This document shows positions 1 through 12,548 of a stretch of 64,000 nucleotides of DNA, piece by piece. The notes under the pieces were generated by a model. That model was given only the letters and a program-made list of their open reading frames with translations. It did not search any database and had not been told where the DNA came from. The stretch comes from Isoetes taiwanensis (taxonomy: Eukaryota > Streptophyta > Lycopodiopsida > Isoetales > Isoetaceae). Every line of letters starts with the position of its first letter. Within the stretch, counting starts at the first letter, position 1. The DNA lies in the NCBI GenBank assembly GCA_021234155.1, contig JAJEKV010000052.1:5127606-5191605 (forward strand). Reading direction: 5' to 3'. The position numbers and the translations under genes are program-made.

Positions 1-188
1 TCAGAGATCTCTAATCGCATCGACAGGGATCGATCAACTGGACCGTATTTATCGCTATATTATAATCGACAACTTCCTTAGTTTCATTTGGGTCAGTAGG
101 ATATCTTTAAAGCCATGTGAGCCAGAGGATCTCTGATCAACCCTACTTCTGATTCAGAGGACAAACATAAGAACATATATATGTTATG
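1..188. other. Unassigned left edge of window
   Basis: I recognise no gene or repeat here. The first tandem-repeat copy begins at about 189. The sequence before it does not match the sequence that precedes copies 2 and 3, so the left boundary of the array lies here. Confidence 0.4.
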
Positions 189-881
189 ATATATTTAAAA
201 ATTAGGAACCAAGTCAATGGTTCTAACAATAAATAATATCAATTATGTAATATCACAAATTATCATCCAACCAACCATTGAACTATTCAATCGCTTATGA
301 AACTTACTTACACAAATACCAATAGCATTCATTCAAGAACTGCCCGGTGTAGCCGACTCACCAGAAATTTTAGCTGGCCGGGAAGAGGAACTGCTATCAC
401 GTTAATTGCCCTGCTGAATGTTTCAATGTTCTAGAGTGCTACAAGAGATCGTGATGAACCTAGAGACACTTCGATGCAATTATGATAGTATCATTATGGG
501 ATGCACCATTTGAGTCCATAGATTGATACATGTTTGCTGATTGGTAATGGGCTGTTAGCTAACAGCTTGTTAATTGATCAATTTGTAGTTTCTAAACTTA
601 CTCATGTACTCTTTTGCAATTCTATTATATAGCATCGCATTTTTCTATGCGTATTTTTGCTAAAAATTTGATTCTCACGGCTTTGCTTTTGTTTGGCATA
701 TGAAAGATTGTACCAGAACTTTCATATGAAAAGGCATAAAAATATTTTCCTCACCCTTCAAACCGCCAAATTTGTTATTTTAGCAAAGTCTTTAGGAACA
801 TTAACAAAATGTGGAAGGGACGCTTTCTTATCCATCTACTACCATGGACATATACTCATGGGCCTTCCTAAGGCTTTCTTC
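189..881. repeat. Tandem repeat A, copy 1, left part
   Basis: This matches 5280-5985 and 7241-7853 in direct orientation. Shared landmarks in order are the block near 196-230 containing accaagtcaatggttctaac, then ccaaccaaccattgaactattc, and the segment around 780-860 reading tttagcaaagtctttaggaa. Copies differ mostly by short insertions, deletions and replaced blocks. The match stops at about 881, where a LINE interrupts the copy, and resumes at about 4061. The repeat unit is about 1.96 kb when uninterrupted. It does not resemble a satellite monomer and its origin is unknown. Confidence 0.85.
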
Positions 882-3800
882 GTGGATCAAACCACAAGGC
901 TACTAGTACCATTTTGTTGTCATTTCCCACCTACATCATCACCTTTGGCGATGAAAATTATGATGTCATTTCAGCGATCCTGCGGTGATCTTTTATGATG
1001 ACATTGCTCAATTCAAACAAGCTGGGGCATGCTATTCTTCTTGGTGATTTCCTTAATGCTCGCGATCAATAAATGTAAGCTGCTCAACCTATGCTCTTGA
1101 GGATGTTCTCGACTTTTATGGTTGTCTCATAATGATACGCTTCCACGCTCATCTTTGATGCTAATAAACCCGCTCCCAACATTTGGAAGGAGCTCATCCA
1201 GCCAGTGAAGTCTTTGAGATGGTACTTGTAATGGCTAGAGCAATGGCCACCTCTAAAGGTATTACATGCATGTGATAGGCGGTGGTGGTGGTGTACTAGT
1301 GTTGTTGATTATGTCATTTCAAGTAAAAGCCTTGATCTCATTTCAGATTTTCGAATTGGCACAAGGCATAGAGATGAGGAGATAAAATTGATCACTATCC
1401 ACTTTATTTGTCATTAAAGTGGCGTATTTCCACCTTCAACCCATTGCTATCCGTGTTCCCCGCCCTCGCGATTCGGGCTTGACTTATTCTAGGATCTTTG
1501 AATATGAACAGACATTAGCTCCTGCTGCGTATTTTGATTACCAACTCTTCAAGAGCTGCGAAAGATTTGGTCGACATTCTCTTTGCTTACTGTTGTCTCT
1601 GCTTTGGTACACGCACTTCCGGGTGTTGCTTCATGCTGGTAGGAATCCTTTTCCTAGAAATGCCTCGGTTTGATGAAGATCCGCATGTACTTTAAAACAA
1701 TTGCTAATGATAGTTGAGCCAGATACGTACACATAATGCCATTCATAATTATAAGTCCGCTTTCTTTGAAACGAAGAAGGCACGCTTTTGTTGGCCGAGA
1801 GCACCGTGAAGCAAATAAGGTTTGAATTCATCACGGAACTCCTGGACCTTCAAGAAAATATTATATCGAATTATCCTACCCTTGACATATTCATGCAGCA
1901 ATGGATGAGCGATTGGTCCACTTATATGATCATCCCTGGGTCCTTAATTCCGTACTCTTTGGTAGGTGATATTCCTTCAATTCACAGAGGGAGGAAGTCA
2001 AAGAAGGACAAGATCTATCTACAAGCCCCTCATCTTCAAGGTTTGCAAGGTAATTGTTGCGAAATGGGGGTCCGCTTATTGCTTCCAATCATCACTACTC
2101 TTTTAACCGCTTTCAGAAGAAGGCTTGCCGTAAACTTGGGTCACGCAGAAGGTCGCGCACAATTTACAAAGGGTGTGATAAGCATGACCCTTCTAATTAT
2201 CGCATGATCATGGTAAGTTCCATATTTTCAAAGCTCTAGCCAGCCTTTGATCGAAGCAGCTTGACACGCGGCGTAACATACCGTACGTACCGTAGGACAA
2301 AGTGTGCCGCCCATGCCATTCTGGCTAATAGACCATATTTTCACATTGGCGATGCTTATTGAACATAGTCGGTTTGGAAACAAGACTCTATATATGCTGT
2401 AGATTTTACTTCTTTGATACAAGCATCATCACGAGCTTCTTTGGCAGCCAGTTTGCGCAGTACCGGGGTTCCACAAGATCTTCAAAATGCAAATTTTATC
2501 GGCTCTATGAAAGGGTTTTTAAGTAAATTTCCAAAGATCGTACTCAAATCACTACAATATTGGAGTTCTACGGTTGCCCTTCTTTATCTCCTACACTTTT
2601 GCAATACTTGTACATTGATCAATTCGGAAGAATGGCTTGATAATCATGGCGCGAGGGTCCACATTTGGCACACACTATATCATTATTAGGCAACCTATGT
2701 ATGCCGATGATGTTTCACCGCACATACCGCCGCTAGTATGCAGCAACATTTACATGCTCGCAGACAGCTTTTGTGAGAACACAGTGTCCGCTATGTTAAC
2801 CGCTAGAAAAAGACTGCTTTGGTAGTTCAATCTTCTTCGTCACAATGTTCCCCTATGCACTAAGTGATAGCCGAAGGGTTGAAGTTGTAGATAGCTACAA
2901 GCATCTTGGTGTAGAATTTCAGAAGAACACACTCGAACAGTATTACCGCTGGCTGGCCGGATGGAGAGAGCACTCTATGCAAATGCAAAACAATTGTTTT
3001 CACAGAATTCATGATTACTACCGAAGCCCCACTTGTTTCCTGCCAAGTGTTTCCTCGCTTTCATCAGATGGTTCTCAGTTGTGGGGGGCCTCGCCGCATT
3101 AGTGCTAGTGCTTGGGAGAGCTTGAGCTGTGCAAAAAGTCCTTCACTTGTCCACTTTGAGTTAAAAAGAACTGCCCTATGCTATTCTTTTACAAGAGACA
3201 GTTTTTGCCTCTTCAACATTCCGGCCATGAAGCCATCTCCATCTATATCCGCAAGGTGCACCACATGGACGGCGTTAGTATCCCGTTTTGCACTTGCCAT
3301 GGTCAATCTCCGCCGCTTGAAACGATGTTGGAAAGAGCATTGCACTACATGGTTTGCACGCTAGTCAGGCAACTGTGAGCATCGCCTGACGTTTGCCAGC
3401 CTGATCCCGGAAGCTTTGCAACAATATCTTAATGGTCGCTTTTTCAAAAAGATATGGGACGAAGCATTTTGGCCTAAGTAAAACTCACCGGGTCATTATC
3501 GCACACATAAATCCCACTTTGGCACCAGGGCCCCAAGCTTATTTGCTTGCTTCATTGTCCGTGAACAAGCTTGTAGCTATTGCATCAATTCGCACTCCGG
3601 TCCCACAAAGCAATGACTGAGACAGCAGGATGGGAGCGCCGCGAATTACCGCTGAAGCTTAAAGACTATGTGCCTCGCTACGCCATGTGTTATTGAAGAT
3701 GAAAGCCATAATTTTCCTCGAAAGGCTCCCCGCTTTTGAGATAGTCCTAATCATTTTTTCAATCTTTTAGCATTCCATTCCACGCCTAATAACTTCACAA

Positions 3801-4060
3801 GACCATCCGTGCATACCTGGGCATTATACATACTTGAGGTTCTAGATAACGCTCTAAATTACCGAGCCCCTCAAGAGTCATTATCTAAGCTTGTCTAGTA
3901 TCATCATTACCGCAGTTGTTTTTCCCCTTGAAAACCTTTTCTGAGTAAGGTGGGGTTTTAACTTCTAGTAGTATCGATTGTACTAGCTCATCAGAGTGGG
4001 TCCCATGACCTATTGGTCTTCGTGGACGTTAAAAAAACTATTCTATTCTATTCTATTTTT
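882..4060 (+). mobile_element. Decayed non-LTR retrotransposon (LINE) inside tandem repeat A
   Basis: The element is dead, with frameshifts and stops throughout. In order: an endonuclease remnant at 1022-1069 reads LGHAILLGDFLNARDQ, close to the GDFNAR motif. A reverse transcriptase entry motif, HDPSNYRMIMVSSIFSKL, lies at about 2180-2236. The catalytic YADD is at 2700-2711 within RQPMYADDV. A thumb-like YKHLGVEF follows from about 2896. Downstream, about 3170-3660 encodes FLPLQHSGHEAISIYIRKV and LKLKDYVPRYAMCY, typical of the C-terminal tail of this LINE type. The 3' end is a run of A followed by three to four TTCTA units. Boundaries come from comparison with the uninterrupted copy at 5985. 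I could not identify a clear target-site duplication. Confidence 0.85.
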
Positions 4061-5279
4061 GCCAATTTCTTTCTTTCTAGGGCTTGAGCTTCCCTATGAT
4101 CTTGTATTTGCTGAGTTACTAGATCTGTAAAATAGGAAAAGCCTACTAACTTAACAAATGAAACCTACAACACTCAGTTATGTGCATATAGCCAAGTCAT
4201 GAAATTTAAATAGCAGGCGCTTACGTTTTTACTTTGTATCCTTTGACATTTGTTTCTTCTCCTTTAAGAGAGCACATGCGGAACAAATAGAGAATCTATG
4301 TCGTTTATCCTCACAAGATTGAATTCTTGTTTCCAGAACCTCAAGAAATACAAAAGGAAATGTATTTCTGTGAGAAAGGCGAGAATAAATCTTTGTACAT
4401 GGCATAAACTTCCTTTTTTACAATGCTATCTGTTAAGTTATAGATATGATTATGACAGTTTCTCGTAGTCTACACACATTTTGTTGATGAGATTAGAAAT
4501 TATATTAGTTTTGGGCTATATTGTTTTAAACTGTTGGAGGTACTTGAATTTGTTACCTTGCTCTGCCCCAGATAACTTCCACCGACCAACATTAATGTGA
4601 AATAAATCATAAACTAGTCCATGCGTTGAAAATATTTCTTCATCTATATCATTCCTCCATTTGTGAGTGCTAAATTCTTCCAACCTATCTCTCCAAAACT
4701 CTAACTTTGCCCCATTTATGTTCTTTAACTCTTCAAACATGAAATTGAGTTTTCAAAATTGCATCACACTCACACTTTGTGGGATAAAAGGCTGATGAGC
4801 GTCTAGATTGAAAATCTTCAAAGATTTCACATCAATTCCGTAGCAAACCAGATGCGTATATAACTTGCTAAGTTCAAGTCCATTTTCAATAAAGTCTTCT
4901 ATAAGTATCAAATGTATTATTTGACATCAAGAAAGCACTGATTACAAACAACTTCTAATACAATGCCCATGATGTGTGCCTCGACATTCCCTTCAACCTA
5001 CAATGCAATTTCCAACTTTTAATGCAATGAAATGCTAATAAACACGAGTTTTAGTAAATTTAATCTACCGCTGGCGTCTGCTATTTTGCCCGGCCAAACG
5101 GTAGAGAATTTTTCCTACAAACAAAGGGCAAATTCTGCACTGTGAAAGCCCCGCCATGTAAAAAGACTAGAAATTTATTTTAAATTTGAGGGGCTTGGAA
5201 CGTAGGTTTGTCTCCACATTTTTATCTATAATATATCAATATAGTAATTTTGTATAATGCATATAGTATTTGTATTTGT
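4061..5279. repeat. Tandem repeat A, copy 1, right part
   Basis: Resumes copy 1 after the LINE. It matches about 5990-7240 from ttctttctttctag through the end of the unit (gtatttgtatttgtatatata). The segment at 4516-4740 is open on the minus strand for 74 codons (starts MFEELKNINGAKLEFWRDRL). The matching place in copy 2 (about 6530-6680) keeps much of this peptide but contains indels. No family is recognised for that peptide. Confidence 0.8.
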
Positions 5280-7240
5280 ATATATATTTAAAAATTAGAA
5301 CCAAGTCAATGGTTCTAACAATAAATAATAATTATAATATCACAAATTATCATCCAACCAACCATTGAACTATTCAACGGGCCATGAAACTACTACACAA
5401 ATACCAATAGCATTCATTCAAGAAATCCTACCAAGTAGCTTCTAATACCAGAAATTTTAGGCTGGCCGGGAAGAGGAACTGCCATCACGCAAGCTACTTG
5501 TCCGTTGAATGTTTCACAAACCAGAGTGCTACAAGAGATCGAGTGAACCTAGAGACAATTTGATGCAATTATGATAGTGTTGCATGTTCATTTGAGTCCA
5601 TAGATTGACAAGCATGTTTTGTTGATTGGTACTTAAGCAAAAGAAGCAATGTCACTGCTAATTGATCAATTTGAAGCCAAACTACTCATGTACTCTTTTT
5701 TGGTACTTATTATATAGCACGTGCATTTTCTATGTATTTTTGTTAAAAATTTGGATTCTGTCATTTTAAGTTTTTGTTTGGCATATGAAAGATTGAAATT
5801 TGAGAACTTTCTGTCATATGAAAAGGCATAAAATATTTTCCTCGTCCTTCGAAAACCGTCAAATTTGTTATTTTAGCAAAGTCTTTAGGAACATTAACAA
5901 AATGTGGAAGGGACGTTTTCTTATGATTCATTCCATCTACTACTATGGACATATACTCTGCGGGCCTTCCCAAGGCTTTCTTCAGGCTTTGCTACCTTCT
6001 TTCTTTCTAGGCTTGAGCTTCCTTTAAGGATCTTGTGCATTTGGCTGAGTTACTAGATCCTGGTGGAAACAGAAAAGCCTACTTACTTAACAAATGAAAC
6101 CTACAACACTCAGTTATGTGCATATAGCCAAGTCATGAAATTTAAATAGCAAGCGCTTGTATCCTTTGACATTTGTTTCTTCTCCTTTAAGAGGCAACAT
6201 GAATAAATAGAGAATCTATGTCGCTATCCTCACAAGATTGAATTCTCATTTCCAACCTCAAGAAATAGCAAAAGGAAATGTATTTCTGTGAGAAAGGCGA
6301 GAATAAATCTTTGTACATGGCATAAACTTCCTTTTTTACAATGCTATCAATTAAGTTATAGATATATCATACGCTTTCTCATAGTCTACAATAATATTTT
6401 GTTGATGAGATGGAAACATATTAGTTTTGGGCTATATTGTTTTAAATCGTTGGAGGTACTTGAATTTGTTATTACCTTGTTTCAAATTTTATTAAACTTC
6501 CACCACCAACATTAATACTGTAGCTTAAATCATTAACTAGTCCATGCGTTGAAAATATTTCTTCATAGCCTAAATAATAATTCTATATCATTCCTCCATT
6601 TGTGAGTGCTAAATTCTTCCAACCTATCTCTCCAAAACTCTAACTTTGCCCCATTTATGTTCTTTGCACTTTCAAATATGAAATTGAAGCTCTTTCAAAA
6701 TTGCATCGACAATTCTGGTCAATTTTGTGGGATAAAAGGCTGATGAGCGTCTAGATTGAAAATCTTCAAAGATTTCACATCAGTTCCGTAGCAAACCAGA
6801 TGCGTATATAACTTGCTAAGTTCAAGTCCATTTTCAATAAAGTCTTCTATAAGTATCAAATGTATTATTTGACATCAAGAAAGCTAATCGACATAAAACA
6901 ACTTCTAATACAATGCCCATGATGTGTGCCTCGACATTCCCTTCAACCTACAATGCAATTTCCAAATTTTTAAGGCAATGAAATGCTAATAAACACGTAG
7001 TTTTAGTGTGTAAATTTAACGGCTGCCATGCCCGTTTTTTGCTATTTTGCCCGTCAAAACGGATAGAGAATTTTTCTGCCCTACAAACAAAGGGCACCAA
7101 ATTGTGAAATGCCCGTCATAGAAAAGACTAGAAATTTATTTGGCATTTGAGGGGCTGGGAACGTAGGTTTGCCTGTCATTTTTTATCTATAATATATCAA
7201 TATAGTACTTTGTATAATACGATATAGTATTTGTATTTGT
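5280..7240. repeat. Tandem repeat A, copy 2 (uninterrupted, about 1.96 kb)
   Basis: This is the only complete, uninterrupted copy, and it gives the unit length. It abuts copy 1 on the left and partial copy 3 on the right, head to tail, with no spacer. It contains the minus-strand reading frame at 5761-5973 described separately. The empty target site of the LINE is at about 5980-5990. Confidence 0.85.
5761..5973 (-). pseudogene. Conserved minus-strand peptide within repeat A, family uncertain
   Basis: A 70-codon open frame includes EYMSIVVDGMNHKKTSLPHF followed by VNVPKDFAKITNL. The same stretch is readable on the minus strand of copy 1 (about 770-865), with a stop and an indel after the VVDG part. 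Copy 3 ends before it. A pattern of the form IxxDGMxxxKTxxPHF reminds me of a family of transposon-like proteins in plants and animals, but I cannot name the family with confidence. I infer that repeat A derives from a decayed coding element read on the minus strand: the frame at 4740-4516 (and 6680-6530) would be upstream and this one downstream. Confidence 0.35.
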
Positions 7241-7853
7241 ATATATATTTAAAAAATTAGAACCAAGTCAATGGTTCTAACAATAAATAATATCAATTAT
7301 AATATCACAAATTATCATCCAACCAACCATTGAACTATTCAATCAGTTATGAAACTTACTATTACGAAATACCAATAGCATTCATTCAAGAACTACCGTG
7401 CGGTGTAGTCATTTCACCAAAGAGAAATTTTAATACGGGCCGGGAAGAGGAACTTTCATCACCGGTTACTTGTCCGCTGAATGTTTCACCTGGTGCTGCC
7501 ATGTAAGAAATCGTATGAACCTAGAGACACTTGATGCAATTATGATAGTATCATTATGGGATGCACCATTTGAGTCCATAGATTGACAAGCATGTTTTAA
7601 GGATTGGTACGAAGCAAAAGAAGCAATGTCGCTTGTTAATTGATCAATATGTGTTTCTAAAACTTACTCATGTACTCTTTTTTGGTACTTATTATATAGC
7701 ACGTGCATTTTCTATGTATTTTTGTCATTTTATTATATAGCACGTGTATTTTCTATGTCATTTTAAGTTTTTGTTTGGCATATGAAAGATTGAAATTTGA
7801 GAACTTTCTCGTCATACAAAGGCAACATTTTCCGTCCTTCAAAACCGGCCAAA
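7241..7853. repeat. Tandem repeat A, copy 3 (truncated)
   Basis: This matches the first third of the unit up to the segment encoding the start of the minus-strand peptide, then similarity ends at about 7853. It carries a small internal duplication at about 7689-7762, where the phrase attatatagcacgtg and its downstream ttttctatgt occur twice about 45 bases apart. Confidence 0.8.
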
Positions 7854-8947
7854 TTTACACAATGTGTAGTGCCTACAAATCTTTTAATATACCATCGAAA
7901 GCAATTCTACTTATTTTTCTTATTCTATATTTATAGCTGGCAAGCATTGCGTGCCTTTTGATTTCAAATTGAATCAACAGCAGCCACAAAACCACAATAA
8001 GCTTGTTAGGTATGAGTTTGGTTATGGAAAATCTATATTCCAACGTACTTCTCGCCTTCAAATATTTTATATAACATCATTGAATAAACTCAAAGCATTT
8101 AGTGAAATTTCAAATGCTCCAGTTTACTTCTCACCTTGATACATAATGGTCAAGGAAATTGGTCTCTGCTGCACATATAAAAATTTACACGACATTATAT
8201 ACCAACACGTTTGACATACACAAGTTCTCCATAAATCATGGGCTGTTGGACAACCATGTTATGAACCTATTCCTCACAACATAAGATTCTCATTTCAGCT
8301 CCTCGCAGAATTTCAATAGTTGCAATGGAAATGCTCAAATTGTTGTATATGAAATTAATGTGGCGAGAATGCAAATTTTGTGCTTTATCATTCTCCTACA
8401 ATTCTCAAATATAAATTCTCCATGAGTTTTGAAGTGTACGATGCAATGGACATTTGGGTTAGCAGGAAAACCTCAATAAATCCAAGTAATCTTGCGGCTG
8501 AAAGTTCTTTACCAAAGTCATGTATCATTCCCACAGGAGGTGAGTAAGTTGATGTTATTATTGGTTCTACAGGTTTCTTTTCTCCTTAAGACTTATAATA
8601 ATGAAGTGTTCTCGCGTAGAAAGATGTTGCGTAAAAGAACCAGAACATCTTTTCGCCGCCATATTTTGTTTTTACAAAGATCTTGTTTTACTTGAGAGAA
8701 GCATTATTATTATATGTATTATAAGCCTTGAGCAAAGAAATAGTAATATCAAGTTACTTATCTCTTGTGGAAATGGTACATGACTCTGGGAGAGAAGTTT
8801 CCGCCTCAAGATTACCTAGATTTACTGAGATTTTCTTGCCGCCCCATTGTCCATTGCATTGTACACTTCAAGATGGAAATTTATGCGCTATGAATTTCTA
8901 TGAGATGGAATGTCCCTTTCATAACCAATCACCTTCTTGAAATCAGA
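7854..8947. other. Unassigned AT-rich sequence
   Basis: No domain, RNA gene or repeat recognised. Short open frames on both strands look like chance. Confidence 0.4.
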
Positions 8948-9080
<133 letters not shown>

Positions 9081-12000
9081 GGCTCCAACTCTTTCTTTAG
9101 TATTAAATAACCACTTTACAAATTGTTACTAAGCCTTGCAATGGCGAGCACCATAACTGGTTCCAACTTACTGAATTTTTAAACAAAGTATGCTTAAAAA
9201 GAAAAAGCAGAGAATCATTTTCCATCCCTTTCATTACGATACAAACCTTTGAAACTTACTAAAATGTATCTGAGTCTTCACTATTCAGCTTTATCTTTAG
9301 TCTTCAACTCCAATTTCTCAGAGCATGTAAGTAAACCAAGAGCTTGTAACCTGTAACTATATCGTGGAAATCGAGCATGGCCGGCATTGCTTAGGCCAAG
9401 TGAAAGAGGAAAAAGAAGAAAGAAAGGAAAACATTTGCTTACGATGATTTTTTTCTTTAATAATTTCGAATTTAGCTATACATTTGGGCCTTTTCTATAT
9501 TTATAACTTTTTTTCTGATAAGTACGTACTATACATATTTTATACACCAGGAATATGTGTACGTAAACAACATTGGTCCATCACACTAGTAGAAGGGTTG
9601 ATCTCATATCTGGATTTCCAAGATAAATATTTTTTTTTTTTTTATGAAGGCAAGATATTTTTATTTTTATTAATAGTATGTAGTAAATACATTTTATTGG
9701 CCCAAAATAGCCAGATGGCTCAACGGTCAAAACATCTAGCACAAAACCCAAATGTGGCAAAGAAAACAAACCATTCCTAAGTTCATCGAAAGCAACATCC
9801 CTACATGGCGAAGATGTCGCCACCTAAAAACTACACCAAAAATACGTGTAAACAAATGTAAAGGTGAAGGGGTATCTTTCCCTCAGTTAACTTTGGCCCC
9901 CAAAATTGACATCCGCATAAGGATTACCATAAGGAGGCCGCTTACTTTTCCCCCGCTTATACCAGGAGAGGTTGCCCCACTATCTTCTCCAAAAGCCAGT
10001 CGCCTTCTAGAGGCCTCCCCCAAAGGGTGGTCTACTACTGGCCTCTACTTTTAGCCTCTTCCACCGCTTGGGCATCATCCTCATTATACTCAACCAACCA
10101 CCGAACCGATAAGCAAGAATGAATGCATTTGGTCCTCCCGGATCCAAATGCCTTCATTCTTCTTCTATAATAATTTCCCCGAACCACACCCTTCTTCTTC
10201 TAGTTGGATAGAAGTGAGCCAACATGAAAAAACGTTCCCTTCCAAGATACAATATTAGGCCTTCAAAATCCTAGAATCAAAGACTGCTGCATAAATACCG
10301 CCACATTCCACCAACGCTTCCAAGACTCACCAACACTCCATGCTTAAGGCAACATGTTTCTGTAAGTCGCTTTGCACTCCTTTGAGCATCCACCGTAAAG
10401 TTTCCATACAAAGGGACAACACAAGAACTAAGATGCTAAATACAAATAATAAGTCCGCTTCAAAATTTAAAACTTCATTGAAAATAAAGTGCCTAAGATG
10501 CCTAAATAAGACTTGGCACCAATCTCTCAATGATCGCGATGCAATGAAGAAACGCAAGCATACCCTGCTCCGCCGCCTTAGCAGACAATGGTAGAGGAGT
10601 CACACTGCTGCAAGTTCAAGGTTCGCTCCAACTAACCTGCCTTAACATGTCACCAAGAGTTAGCATTTTCTTCATGTTCACAAACCTAAGAGAACTCAAT
10701 CGGTTGCTATGGCATAGACACCTCTCCAAGATAGGATTATAACCCAAGACAAATAGATACGCCGCATATATATCTGATTCTTGTCTATCTAGATTTGCTA
10801 GAGAAGTATATCTTATCCTTGTCCGACATATGTGCAGATCTTCGAAGAAAGGCTACTCATGTCATGCATGGTCAGATGCAAAATCAAAATGGCAAGTACC
10901 CATTCTAAATTTTATTATCGCTACAAACACCCACAATGAATTAAATACAATCTCAATTCTAGAGTGGATGTTGCTTCTGATTAGGGCAGAATGAGTATTT
11001 TGGTGGACCTTGCTTTTTTTTGTGTGTAAAAAAGGCAAAAGCCTTAGGCATATATTCATATGAGAAAATAAAAAAACATTTTCCATCCCCGAAATTACAA
11101 CCAATAATTGTGGCCATCGTATCATTAGATATGCCTTAAATATCCTTCAAGATATACAAATCCACTCTTCCATATTTCTGAATCTCAGTTTCGACAAGTA
11201 CCCCGCATGAAGCGCAAAGAAAAAGGAATTTGATATAGACAACAATGGAATTCAAGTTTAAATTTTCTGAGAAAAGCAGTAAATGAATTTCGCAAGTGAC
11301 AAACCTACAATGCATATAATCTTGCAAAGCATCCCATGAGTATTCCTTTTGAGTCTCCTCCCTTTTATTTGGGCCCTCCACCGAGTTTCTTCAAGAATCA
11401 ATCAATCATGACCCTTTAACGATCTTACCAACAATTTTGATTGACCACTATTTCTTTGCAAACACAAATCGGTCGAGGTCCGATTCTTAGCGTACCATAT
11501 AACATGTGGAAAGCATCCCTCGATAAAACATTGTTCTGTTTTCTGATCATCATATCATAATTTGTCTATCATATGGGCATGGCCATGGAAAATACCAAAG
11601 ACCTCTAATAAAAAACATTTGTTCCCATTGCTTATCATCATATCATTATTTGTCTTACTATGGGCATGCATTTATATAGGCAAGGGAAAATAAAAACAAA
11701 GATTAAAAAGAAAGGCAGGGGAAATCAAAGATTCAAGAACAAACTCCTGAGGTTTAAAATTACAACAAAGGCTAAGGGCATGTATTGTTACCAATAGTAG
11801 AAGAATCTGGGATCGAATTTGTAGGTAGAATCTAATTAAACTGGTCACAAGTGCTATGCTGCCTAACATTCCAACCCCCATTTGAGGGTAACATTCCAAC
11901 CCCTTGAATTGAAAACGAAAAGCAAGAACAAGTCGATTTGAAATTAAAGGAGGTCATGATGTAGTAGATTAGTGCGCCATAACTGAAACTATTCCCTCCA

Positions 12001-12548
12001 ATCAACACTCCTTTGTTGTGCCCTTTCCACGTTGTGCCAGTTGTTATTTTCCTTGCAAAATGTTAGCTATTCCAATTTGATTTGGGGGCATGCTTGTGTT
12101 GTTAGACAACATTAGTGAAGCCCCCTGAGAATTGTGATGAGAACTACCATGAAAATGCATTCTCATTAATCTCTAGAATCACCCCTGTCTCTTATCCCCA
12201 TCAGTAAGCTCTATGCGTGGTAGTTTGCACATGGATCATTTGAAGCTTTTTCTTGTGGATTTAACAAAGACAGATACGTCATGTGGGTCGGCCTTCCTCC
12301 TTCTCGAGTAATGTACCACTTAACAAACAACTCTATTAATGATACAAAGCAGCGAACCTTTATCATTCTCAGCCGCGAAGTAATTTCGATAAGGATTGTA
12401 CAACAGCTTCTCTCAGAGTTTATATCTGAGATTATCTACTGCTAGAAATGTCAAAAATGCATTTGGTCCTGTATGAAATATCACAAAAGTGGGCAATAAA
12501 GATTCCCAAAGAACTCCGTGAGCTAAGCACCACTAAGCTACAATGGAA
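9081..12548. other. Unassigned sequence with poly-T tracts, possible retroposed 3' ends
   Basis: Poly-T runs at 9630-9643 and about 11016-11022 are each followed by sequence that could be the reverse complement of a retroelement 3' end: aaggcaagat after the first, and aaaaaaggcaaaagcc just after the second. No reverse transcriptase or other domain is readable behind them on the minus strand, so the class is not established. The rest, including 10327-12500, shows no recognisable gene. Confidence 0.3.

Noticed and set aside
9713..9760. Sequence gatggctcaacggtc, similar to the start of a tRNA gene
   Set aside because: No acceptor-stem pairing, anticodon arm or T-arm could be placed around it.
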